A model generated the notes under the pieces. The model had not been told where the DNA came from and made no database searches. It saw only the letters and a program-made list of their open reading frames with translations. From Allocoleopsis franciscana PCC 7113 (GTDB lineage: Bacteria; Cyanobacteriota; Cyanobacteriia; Cyanobacteriales; Coleofasciculaceae), in contig NC_019738.1 in the NCBI RefSeq assembly GCF_000317515.1, positions 471,501 to 535,500 on the forward strand: 64,000 nucleotides of DNA. The letters run 5' to 3'. Shown one piece after another: positions 7,923 to 15,366 of this stretch (within the stretch, counting starts at the first letter, position 1; every line of letters starts with the position of its first letter). A program made the translations under genes and the position numbers.

Positions 7923-10451
7923 ATGGGAATACCAACTTTAAAGGCTTCTGAGCAGGGACGAGCCAAAATCAAGCAAGCTAGAGAAAAGAGGGGATGGACG
8001 GTCACGGAAGAGGAGAATACACCTCTGAAAGAAGCGAGTCAATTCCTGATCAGGCAACATGCGGCAACCCATGAGTGGGAAGCAAATGACTCAAGATGGT
8101 TGAGGAATTTTAAGCAACTGTTCAGAGTCGAGAAGCCTCAAAATATTCATGAAATCCAGACCCTCATTGCTAGGTCTAATCAAGGTTCATGGTTAAAGCA
8201 AATTGAACAACGGATAGAATCCGGAGAAATCCTAGTTAAGCATATCTCATACGGCACTTGGAGTCGATTTGCTTCCCAGAAAACAGTACGCGGGATTAAC
8301 GAGCGTGCTTTTAAAGCCTATTGCCATATCTTAGGACTTCAATGGGACGAGATTGCGGAACACAGTAATCCTCAGGACTTAGAGAGTCCTGAAGCGACGA
8401 TTGCCGAGACAAAACAAGCGGTGCAAATATCTGCCAACGGCATTTTACGAAAGCGTCCTGCTCACAACCTACCCGTCCGTTATCACACTGCCTTGATTGG
8501 TCGTGACACCGAGATGGCTCGGCTATTAGAACTGCTCTCTCCCCACCACCCGACGGCTCACATTAGTGTGGAAGGAATGGGCGGCGCGGGGAAAACATCC
8601 TTGGTTTTGGAAGCCGCTTACTGTTGTTTACAAGTTAGTTGTGGTGAACCGAAAACGCCACTCGCTCCCAGCTTCGAGGCAATCATCTTTACCTCAGCCA
8701 AACAACAACACCTGATTGGGAATCATATCTTGCAACGCCACAGGCGAGAACGTACTCTGAATGATATTTTCCGTGCAATCTTCCGCACCTTAGGGTGCTC
8801 TGGATCACTTCCTGCTGACTTCGACGAGCAACTAGAGTGCATCCAAAACAATTTGCAATCACGGCATACGTTACTGATTGTTGATAATCTGGAAACCCTG
8901 GATGATCAAGAGGCTGTCCTCTCCTTTTTATATGAACTGCCGACAACGGTAAAAGTGGTGATTACAACCCGTTTTAGAGGAGCTTTTGGCATTCCTATCT
9001 ATTTAGAGGGTTTGCCACTCCCTGAAGCCATGCGTTTGATTGAACACCAGGCTCAAGAGCAGCAAGTTCAACTTAAACCCGATCAATTCCAGGCGATTTA
9101 CCAAAGAACTAATGGTTTGGCTTTAGGGATTGTTTATGCGATCGGTCAATTATCAGTCTATGGTGTTTCCACCGATCTATGGGTCACTCGCTTGGCTCAG
9201 GCAAAGGACTTGGCTCAATATTGTTTTGAAGATTCCATGCAAAGGCTGAGAGGGCAACCGGCTCATCAACTGCTGATGGTACTGGCGCTATTTGCGAAAT
9301 CGGCTTCACGAGAGGCAATCGCGCAAATTGCTTTCCCCGAAGTAGATTTAAATGATCAACTTAAGGCAAAATCGATGAACCTGTTAGAGGTTTTGGCTCA
9401 GTTGCATCGACTACGATTGGTGATTCAGCGTGAGGAACGGTATGATATGCATCCCTTAACTCGCGAGTATGCCATAGCTGAACTTAAGGCTCACCCGGAG
9501 TTTGAGCAAGAGGTGCGGGAACGTTGGGTGAACTGGTATCTCAGCTTTTCTCAAGCCTATGGACAACAGCATTGGAGACAGTGGAAAGAATACCAAGGAT
9601 TAGACCCAGAATGGGAAAACCTGCAAGCTGCGATTGATTGGTGCATTCATCACAACCGATATGAACAGGTTCGGAAATTGTGGCAACACATCAAGGGATA
9701 TAGTTATGTGCATGGGTATTGGCACGAGCGATTGAGTTGGATCGAATGGTTGCTTCAATCGGCTCAACAGCGCCAAGACCAATCCGCGATCGCAGAAGCT
9801 CTGAGCGATAAGGGATGGACATTAACCCTGATGGTAATGGGCAAACCAGAGCGACTAGCAGAAGTGGATGCTCTGTGTGCACAAGTATCCAATCTCCAAG
9901 ACAGTGAAGACCTAATATTGCAGTTAGAGTTAACAATTGAGCGGGCCGTTTGGTCAATTCCCCAAGGCAAATTCGATCGCGCTCACCAACTGTTAAATCG
10001 AGCTAAAGAATTACTCAGCCAGGTTCGATTAGAAGAGCCAAAATGCCTGCGTCAGCAAATTCGTATTGATTACTACGAGGCGGAAGTTTGGTTCAGAACC
10101 CAAAATTACCAACGAGCTAAAATCGGCTATCAAAAAGCACTCGAACAAGCTCGAATGGCTCAGTGGCAGCAAGTGGAAGTCTACAGCCTGAATTGGTTAG
10201 CAGATGTTGCACTCGTGGGAGAGGGCAATCTGGAGGAAGCGGAACGTCTGTTAAAAACAAGTATGCCCATCGCTTTGGCTAGCCAGGATAAGCGATCGAT
10301 TGCTTTCCACAAGCGTTCTTGGGCACATTTGGAGAAGCTGAGGGGAAATCTTGCCCAATTGCAACACTGGGCGATGGAAGCGAAGGAAAGCTTTGAGAGT
10401 TTAGGGATGCTGGCGGAAGCTCAAGAAATGCAATCTTGGCTGGAAACTTGA
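7923..10451 (+). CDS. NB-ARC-like STAND ATPase with C-terminal TPR-like repeats
   Basis: This 842-residue protein has three parts. Residues 1-170 are a helical N-terminal region (REKRGWTVTEEE, TWSRFASQKTVRGINERAFKAYCHILGL) that looks like a DNA-binding or adaptor module common in front of cyanobacterial STAND proteins. Residues ~195-500 are an NB-ARC ATPase, with LIGRDTEMARLLELL before the P-loop, GMGGAGKTSL as Walker A, LLIVDNLETL as Walker B and KVVITTRFR as the sensor region. The C-terminal third is a superhelix of TPR-like hairpins. STAND ATPases oligomerise on ligand binding by the repeat region and then activate the N-terminal domain. No enzymatic effector domain is obvious. No Shine-Dalgarno precedes the ATG. 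It is divergent from the 7317 gene with ~120 bp between. Confidence 0.8.
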   Translation: MGIPTLKASEQGRAKIKQAREKRGWTVTEEENTPLKEASQFLIRQHAATHEWEANDSRWLRNFKQLFRVEKPQNIHEIQTLIARSNQGSWLKQIEQRIESGEILVKHISYGTWSRFASQKTVRGINERAFKAYCHILGLQWDEIAEHSNPQDLESPEATIAETKQAVQISANGILRKRPAHNLPVRYHTALIGRDTEMARLLELLSPHHPTAHISVEGMGGAGKTSLVLEAAYCCLQVSCGEPKTPLAPSFEAIIFTSAKQQHLIGNHILQRHRRERTLNDIFRAIFRTLGCSGSLPADFDEQLECIQNNLQSRHTLLIVDNLETLDDQEAVLSFLYELPTTVKVVITTRFRGAFGIPIYLEGLPLPEAMRLIEHQAQEQQVQLKPDQFQAIYQRTNGLALGIVYAIGQLSVYGVSTDLWVTRLAQAKDLAQYCFEDSMQRLRGQPAHQLLMVLALFAKSASREAIAQIAFPEVDLNDQLKAKSMNLLEVLAQLHRLRLVIQREERYDMHPLTREYAIAELKAHPEFEQEVRERWVNWYLSFSQAYGQQHWRQWKEYQGLDPEWENLQAAIDWCIHHNRYEQVRKLWQHIKGYSYVHGYWHERLSWIEWLLQSAQQRQDQSAIAEALSDKGWTLTLMVMGKPERLAEVDALCAQVSNLQDSEDLILQLELTIERAVWSIPQGKFDRAHQLLNRAKELLSQVRLEEPKCLRQQIRIDYYEAEVWFRTQNYQRAKIGYQKALEQARMAQWQQVEVYSLNWLADVALVGEGNLEEAERLLKTSMPIALASQDKRSIAFHKRSWAHLEKLRGNLAQLQHWAMEAKESFESLGMLAEAQEMQSWLET

Positions 10452-10468
10452 ATCCTTAAGATTCTTTG

Positions 10469-10525
10469 TTTGTGTAGCCGCGATTTCCAATCGCCATGTA
10501 TTTTTGCTTGCATTGGGATGCTCCC
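10469..10525. repeat. 57-bp dispersed repeat, copy A
   Basis: The sequence starting TTTGTGTAGCCGCGATTTCC and ending GGGATGCTCCC is nearly identical to 18919-18975, with about five mismatches. It contains the small inverted repeat GCGATT-TCC-AATCGC. It lies between the STAND gene and the convergent glycoside-hydrolase-like gene. Confidence 0.85.
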
Positions 10526-10526
10526 T

Positions 10527-10558
10527 CTGCCTACTGCCTACTGCCTACTGCCCTCTGC
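10527..10558. repeat. Heptamer tandem repeat (CTGCCTA)n
   Basis: About four copies of CTGCCTA/CTGCCCT follow the 57-bp repeat. It is a short tandemly repeated repetitive (STRR) heptamer tract of the kind common between genes of filamentous cyanobacteria. A similar G-rich heptamer tract lies at 26207-26288. Confidence 0.75.
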
Positions 10559-10577
10559 TATATATTAAATTCTTGTC

Positions 10578-11792
10578 CTAGTTATTCATTAGATTAGCCT
10601 TTTTGACAGCAGCAGCAGTCTCTTCTGGTTTTCCAGAAGAGGGAAACACTAAAACACTATTAATTTTAGGGTTATTAACTAGGTCTTTTAAGCGATACAA
10701 CTGCTGATCTGAAATGGCAACTCCCTCATAATTTTCTGCATAATTTAGCTCTTCCTTAAAATTATTATCGTTATAAATTTGAATGAAAACTCGATCGACA
10801 TTCCAGTTTGACCAATCCGCCGCAAAATAACGTTTCCCCCAATAAGGATTATGATGGCAAAGGTCGAAACTAACGTTTGGGTTAGCTTTCTTGATGTCCG
10901 CTCTCATTTGCTGCACAAAATTAGTCAAATGAGCCGTGCGATCGACTTTACCCGGTAATTCAGCATGATAACCTAGGTAATCATCCCACTGAACTGCATC
11001 GATGGTTGGATACTTTTGGACGAACTCTACGGAGATTTTTTTGAATAAATTAGCAACCTCTGGAATCTCTACATCCAGTACATAATGCTCAATACCTGCG
11101 TAGGTTTTATCGACTCCAGGCACAATCCAGCGTTTAGCAATTGCTTCGTCAAAAATTGGGCTATTTTTATCAATTTTAATCCCTTTTTCAAAATAGGCGT
11201 GAACTTGCATTCCCTGCTTGTGCGCCTCATCGATCAACCAATCTAACCATTGCTCCTTAAATTGGTTGGGACAACTTTTGTATCCAAATGTTTGCTGCAT
11301 GACATTGCTGTTATACATCGTGCAACCATTACCCCACACTCCATGAATGATCGTATTCATCCCTTGAGCGCGATAATAACGAACTCGTTCGCGAATCATT
11401 TTCTCGTTAGCATTATTCGTCGCTTGATACCGACTTAAATAAATTCCCCTGATTCGCTTTTTCTCCCAAGGCGTTTGAAGTGATGGGGATTGCTTGGGGG
11501 TTACGGGTGAGGGTGAAACTTGGGGATTGGTTGTCGGTGTTTCAGTCGGAATTACTTGGGGTGAAGGAGAATTGGCAACAGGTATAGGCGGCGTCGGCGC
11601 AGAAGTCAAAGTAGGAGGGGTTGGTTGTTGATGATTAGGCAAAAATTGGCTGATATCATTAGGCAAAAATTTACGGATATCTAGCTTATCTAGATGTGTA
11701 AAGCCCCAATAACCAAAACCTAACAAAACTAGGATTAATGAAATTGGAATGCTGGTACATCCACATCCATTTTTTTCTTTTTTAGGTGGCAT
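10578..11792 (-). CDS. Membrane-anchored glycoside-hydrolase-like (GHL10/DUF4015-type) protein
   Basis: The 404-residue protein has a short cytoplasmic head with CGC, then a hydrophobic segment (about residues 16-33), and then a Pro/Thr/Ser-rich linker to about residue 110. The C-terminal domain starts KKRIRGIYLSRYQATN and continues with TIIHGVWGNG, GMQVHAYFEKG, IDAVQWDDYLGY, VSFDLCHHNPYWG and DRVFIQIYND. These strands and acidic residues resemble the TIM-barrel glycoside-hydrolase-like families (GHL10 or DUF4015). The architecture places the barrel outside the cytoplasmic membrane, probably acting on envelope or sheath polysaccharide. The exact family and substrate are uncertain. It is convergent with the STAND gene, separated by ~125 bp of repeat sequence. 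Confidence 0.7.
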   Translation of the reverse strand: MPPKKEKNGCGCTSIPISLILVLLGFGYWGFTHLDKLDIRKFLPNDISQFLPNHQQPTPPTLTSAPTPPIPVANSPSPQVIPTETPTTNPQVSPSPVTPKQSPSLQTPWEKKRIRGIYLSRYQATNNANEKMIRERVRYYRAQGMNTIIHGVWGNGCTMYNSNVMQQTFGYKSCPNQFKEQWLDWLIDEAHKQGMQVHAYFEKGIKIDKNSPIFDEAIAKRWIVPGVDKTYAGIEHYVLDVEIPEVANLFKKISVEFVQKYPTIDAVQWDDYLGYHAELPGKVDRTAHLTNFVQQMRADIKKANPNVSFDLCHHNPYWGKRYFAADWSNWNVDRVFIQIYNDNNFKEELNYAENYEGVAISDQQLYRLKDLVNNPKINSVLVFPSSGKPEETAAAVKKANLMNN

Positions 11793-11910
11793 GGCAACAA
11801 AGCATGATTGTTCAATTTGGACAGCAACTCTCTTGACTCGATTGGGGATTGCCTGTAATAACCAATACTCTTGAAGTGCAGAAGGAATAATTTAAGATTG
11901 AGGTGCTATA

Positions 11911-12253
11911 TTAAGTTACTTCACTAGGCGATCGCTCAATTCCGCATAGAGGCTGAAATAAGGAACAATTCATTAACCCCAAACCCATTAAGGTTAAGGA
12001 CTCTCTGCCTTTAGATACCAAAATGTTAGCGACCCAAACTCGATCAAACGGATGCCTAGCCTGATGATAGGCTTCTCGCACAGTATCTCCATAGGTCGCT
12101 TCGAGTTCACAGATTGTGCGTCGGCGATCGCACGACACCAACAAAAGAACGCCGCCAACGCACATTACGGACTACCAGACAGGGATTGGGAGCTTTAGGA
12201 AAGTGTTTCCCCTCGCTGATGACTGGAACAGTCCATATTCTGAAGGCGACGAC
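11911..12253 (-). pseudogene. DUF4242-like gene interrupted by a frameshift
   Basis: Two minus-strand frames together make one small protein. The first, 12253 to about 12148, reads APNPCLVVRNVRWRRSF. The second, about 12147 to 11911, reads LVSCDRRRTICELEATYGD, VREAYHQARHPFDRVW and beyond. The combined order (PCLxxRxxxWxRS, DRRRxIC, VREAxxxAxxPFDRVW) is the pattern I know from DUF4242 (nickel-binding-like) small cyanobacterial proteins. Skipping one base in the A4 run at 12143-12146 restores the family sequence RRSFLVSCDRRR. No convincing start codon is visible: an in-frame TGA lies at 12254-12256. The first frame overlaps the end of the ComFB-like gene by about 59 bp. It may be a pseudogene or a one-base sequencing error. 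Confidence 0.5.
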
Positions 12254-12614
12254 TCACCCAATCGGCATTTTCCCGGAGAAGATGAAGAATGCTCCCGCGA
12301 ATCAAAACATCTAAACGGATTCGCTCCTGCTTTAAGCGGTAGGGCAATTGAGCGTCCGTTGACAGTTGTTGTGCATCACCCCTAACAGCATAACGTTTGG
12401 GGAGATGGCGGAAGACATGATTAACAAGCTGTTGGCGCAACTCACCAATAGAAAAGGCGGCTTGATAGGGATGTAAGGGATAATCCTCCAATACGTATTC
12501 AATTTCTTTGAACACAGCGGCATTCTGTTGAAGGGTATATTCGCCGTCAAGTTCTTTACCTGAATCACCTGTAATGGAAACAAAAGTACTGGGATGTTCT
12601 TGAGTCAGGAACAT
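12195..12614 (-). CDS. ComFB-like small protein
   Basis: The 139-residue soluble protein has a central FSIGELRQQLVNHVFRHLP-KRYAV segment followed by IRGSILHLLRENADWV. The hydrophobic helix, RLPxxYA-like block and terminal helix resemble the cyanobacterial ComFB (late competence) family, whose members were recently linked to cyclic-di-GMP binding. The match is by pattern and is moderate at best. The ATG at 12614 has an AAAGGATG Shine-Dalgarno about 13 nt upstream. That site sits inside a perfect hairpin (12621-12645), so translation may be controlled by structure. The gene lies 42 bp downstream of the GRDP-like gene on the same strand and overlaps the frameshifted DUF4242-like gene. Confidence 0.5.
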   Translation of the reverse strand: MFLTQEHPSTFVSITGDSGKELDGEYTLQQNAAVFKEIEYVLEDYPLHPYQAAFSIGELRQQLVNHVFRHLPKRYAVRGDAQQLSTDAQLPYRLKQERIRLDVLIRGSILHLLRENADWVSRRLQNMDCSSHQRGETLS

Positions 12615-12620
12615 AATAAA

Positions 12621-12645
12621 TTTTCATCCTTTCTAGGGATGAAAA
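12621..12645 (-). promoter_or_regulatory. Hairpin covering the ribosome-binding site of the ComFB-like gene
   Basis: On the minus strand TTTTCATCC (12645-12637) and GGATGAAAA (12629-12621) form a perfect 9-bp stem with a 7-nt loop. The second arm contains the GGATG part of the only Shine-Dalgarno candidate. The start codon follows 6 nt after the stem. It could also act as a weak terminator after the GRDP-like gene, but no long T-run follows. Confidence 0.5.
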
Positions 12646-12656
12646 GTACACTTGTG

Positions 12657-13208
12657 TTATGGCCTGCCACAAGCACTACGATACAGATGTGAGTTAACCG
12701 AAATTGCTCTCTCCTCATGGGCTGATGGAAACATTTTTTTAGCTAATTCGAGCAACTCATTTTCATGAGGATGGAACTCAGACTCTTCTAAGGCTGATGT
12801 CTGGAAGTATTCCTCAAACAGCGCCAAGAGAGATTGAGTTTGAACAAAAGCCGCATCCTCATTTTGCCCCTCGGCTTCACCCCCAATGGCAGAATCCGGT
12901 TCATGATCGATGAAATAGCCAAACAGCCACTGGCAATCTTGGCGATATCGGCGCGTATGCAAAATATGAGCGTGCCAAACACAGTCAATTTCCTGGGTTG
13001 GTACCAGCCGAATTTGAGGATACAGGTAACAGACAAACAAGAACGTCTTATAGCGTTCAATCGCTTGGAGTGCTTGTCGCCAACACCACCCATAACCATT
13101 TTGGGGGTTCATCAGGTAAGCTGCTATTGGCGATAAGTTCAGGGCTTTCAGCTTTCCCATGCAGGCTAAGGATTGTGCAGACAGAGCTTCTTTGACCACT
13201 AACCTCAT
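12657..13208 (-). CDS. Glycine-rich domain-containing protein-like (GRDP-like)
   Basis: The 183-residue protein contains YKTFLFVCYLYPQ followed by LVPTQEIDCVWHAHILHTRRYRQDC. The IDxxWHxHIL motif with surrounding Trp and His is the signature of the GRDP-like family (PF07173) known from plants, fungi and bacteria. The usual C-terminal Gly-rich part is absent and is replaced by an acidic stretch and a Leu-rich helix. No biochemical function is established. There is no signal peptide. The ATG at 13208 is the only sensible start. It is probably co-transcribed with the ComFB-like gene 42 bp downstream. Confidence 0.7.
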   Translation of the reverse strand: MRLVVKEALSAQSLACMGKLKALNLSPIAAYLMNPQNGYGWCWRQALQAIERYKTFLFVCYLYPQIRLVPTQEIDCVWHAHILHTRRYRQDCQWLFGYFIDHEPDSAIGGEAEGQNEDAAFVQTQSLLALFEEYFQTSALEESEFHPHENELLELAKKMFPSAHEERAISVNSHLYRSACGRP

Positions 13209-13500
13209 TAGAACACCTCGTTTTCTACTGCTTGATGTTTCCCCACTATGGCAAGGTGTTCAAGAGGCAAGGCAAGCTGTGTAGTCAAGACTCACAACAG
13301 AGGGCATGAATCGCGCTCACTACACACCTGTGAAAGTGCTTACACAAATGCACCACTATCTCAATTTGTGAATTATGACTGGTAAAAGAAGAATATACAA
13401 AGAACCAGTATATCTAGCCGGAGGGGCAAGCCAACCATAAAATCTCTTTTCCCTAGCTCATAAACTCCTAACCCTCACACTTATTTTTATTAAGCAAAGT

Positions 13501-15345
13501 ATGAATTACGCAGAGTTTACTAAAGCTTTGGCAGGGCTAACCCCTCGACGAAAAGAGGTATTAATGAAAGTTTTAGCCTTTAAAACCGATCAAGAAATTG
13601 CCTCTCAGCTACATATTACTGAAGCGACAGTTAGAAAGCATATTGCAGATACATGCGTGTGCTTTGGCTTAAGCCGTTCTGAAAATCGACGCTCATCCCA
13701 TCGTCAAGAGTTGTTCTCTTTGTTTACTAAATATAGTCCAGGTTTAATCAATAAAGATGCTGTGTATAGCACCAATTATCCCAAAATTTTAATCAGTTAT
13801 TATCAAGGGACTGAACCCGATAAAAGCCTTGCCCTTGAGTTGGAATCGGCTTTAAAAGCTTCAGGCTACGAAGTCTTTATCGTCAATGGAAGTCTGCGAA
13901 TGGCAACCCACGGACTCCAACAAATCTATGCCGAATTAAATCAATGTGATTACTTGTTGTTACTGTTGTCAACCCTAGCCGCTTCCAGTGAAATGGTAAC
14001 CGAAGAGGTACGATGGGCAAAGGCATTACAGGACACTCGACCGGATAGCAAGCCAGGGATTTTACCGATTCGGATTAATTGTCCCAGCCACTTACTCAAC
14101 CATGACTTGCGCGGTTATCTGCGGGGGATGCCACAGCGCGAATGGCGATCGCCCAATGATACCCCGAACTTGGTGCAAGGGGTATTGGAGTTCTTGGCAT
14201 CGGGTGATAACCCAGCCAGTAACAACAGTTCCTTTGTCCCCACCCCAGAACTCCCCAGGGAAAATGCCCAATTTCCGAATCCCTATTCCCTCACCCCCAA
14301 TCACCCACCTCAGCCAGTCGCAGAACCAGAATTACCCATGGGGCAAGTGGAGTTGGCTTCTGCATTTTATGTGGAACGCCCTGGAATTGATCAACGTTGT
14401 TACGAAGCGATCGCCAAACCCGGTGCTCTGATCCGGATTAAAGCACCCAGACAGATGGGTAAAACTTCTTTAATGGCTCGGATTCTCCAACGCTCTACAA
14501 TTCTCGGCTACCGTACCGTACCTTTAAGCTTTCAACTGGCAGATAGCAAAGTCTTCACCGACTTAGATCAATTCTTACAGTGGTTTTGTGCCGTTGTTGC
14601 TCTAGAACTTCAGTTACCGGCTCGTTTAGGTGATTATTGGAATGGGATTTTTGGCAGTAAAGTGAGTTGCAAGTCCTATTTTGAACGCTATTTACTCGCC
14701 AACACAACTGAACCTCTGGTTTTAGGTTTGGATGAAGTAGACCGGGTATTACAATACCCCGAACTCACCTCTGATTTCTTTGGTTTGTTACGAGCATGGC
14801 ATGAGGAAGCCAAGAATCGGGAGATTTGGAGAAAACTTCGATTAGTGGTGGTTCATTCCACCGAAGTTTATGTTCCGATGGATATCAATCAGTCACCTTT
14901 TAATGTCGGTTTACCGATTGAGTTACCCGAATTTAAATCAGTACAGGTACAAGATTTGGCTCAGCGACATGGACTGGCTTGGGCAACATCAGAAATCGAT
15001 CGACTCATGGTAATGGTGGGGGGTCATCCTTACCTGGTGCGGTTAGCTCTTTATTACATTGCTCGACAAGAAATTACACTCTCTCAACTGTTAGAAACCG
15101 CCCCCACCGATGCCGGACTCTATAGCGATCATTTGCGGCGGCACTTGTGGAATTTGTCTCAGCATCCAGAGTTAGCCGCTGCTTTATATAAAGTCGTGTC
15201 TGCGGATAGTCCAATACAGCTAGAGTCCATCCCCGGATTCAAGTTACAAAGCATGGGACTTGTCCACTTGCGAGGCAATGAAGTGACACCCCGTTGTAAT
15301 TTGTATCGCGATTATTTCCGTGTTCGTCTCGCACCGTCACCCTAG
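13501..15345 (+). CDS. HTH-TIR-AAA fusion protein
   Basis: Three domains are visible in 614 residues. Residues ~10-60 form a LuxR/GerE-type HTH (LTPRRKEVLMKVLAFKTDQE, IASQLHITEATVRKHI). Residues ~95-235 form a TIR-like domain: KILISYYQG is the first strand, CDYLLLLLSTLA the fourth, and MVTEEVRWAKAL matches the position of the catalytic Glu in TIR NADases (Glu168/169). Residues ~290-600 are an AAA-like ATPase with P-loop KAPRQMGKTSLM, Walker B PLVLGLDEVDRV and GGHPYLVRLALYYIARQ. The next gene starts 21 bp after the stop, so the two form an operon. It could be a TIR-effector STAND sensor, but the leading HTH is unusual and suggests transcriptional output or autoregulation. NADase activity is inference. 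Confidence 0.8.
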   Translation: MNYAEFTKALAGLTPRRKEVLMKVLAFKTDQEIASQLHITEATVRKHIADTCVCFGLSRSENRRSSHRQELFSLFTKYSPGLINKDAVYSTNYPKILISYYQGTEPDKSLALELESALKASGYEVFIVNGSLRMATHGLQQIYAELNQCDYLLLLLSTLAASSEMVTEEVRWAKALQDTRPDSKPGILPIRINCPSHLLNHDLRGYLRGMPQREWRSPNDTPNLVQGVLEFLASGDNPASNNSSFVPTPELPRENAQFPNPYSLTPNHPPQPVAEPELPMGQVELASAFYVERPGIDQRCYEAIAKPGALIRIKAPRQMGKTSLMARILQRSTILGYRTVPLSFQLADSKVFTDLDQFLQWFCAVVALELQLPARLGDYWNGIFGSKVSCKSYFERYLLANTTEPLVLGLDEVDRVLQYPELTSDFFGLLRAWHEEAKNREIWRKLRLVVVHSTEVYVPMDINQSPFNVGLPIELPEFKSVQVQDLAQRHGLAWATSEIDRLMVMVGGHPYLVRLALYYIARQEITLSQLLETAPTDAGLYSDHLRRHLWNLSQHPELAAALYKVVSADSPIQLESIPGFKLQSMGLVHLRGNEVTPRCNLYRDYFRVRLAPSP

Positions 15346-15366
15346 ACTTGCCAACAGGAGTAATGA

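Noticed and set aside
13501-15345. Treating the HTH-TIR-AAA gene as a simple LuxR response regulator
   Set aside because: No receiver domain or phospho-acceptor Asp is present; the TIR and AAA domains dominate.
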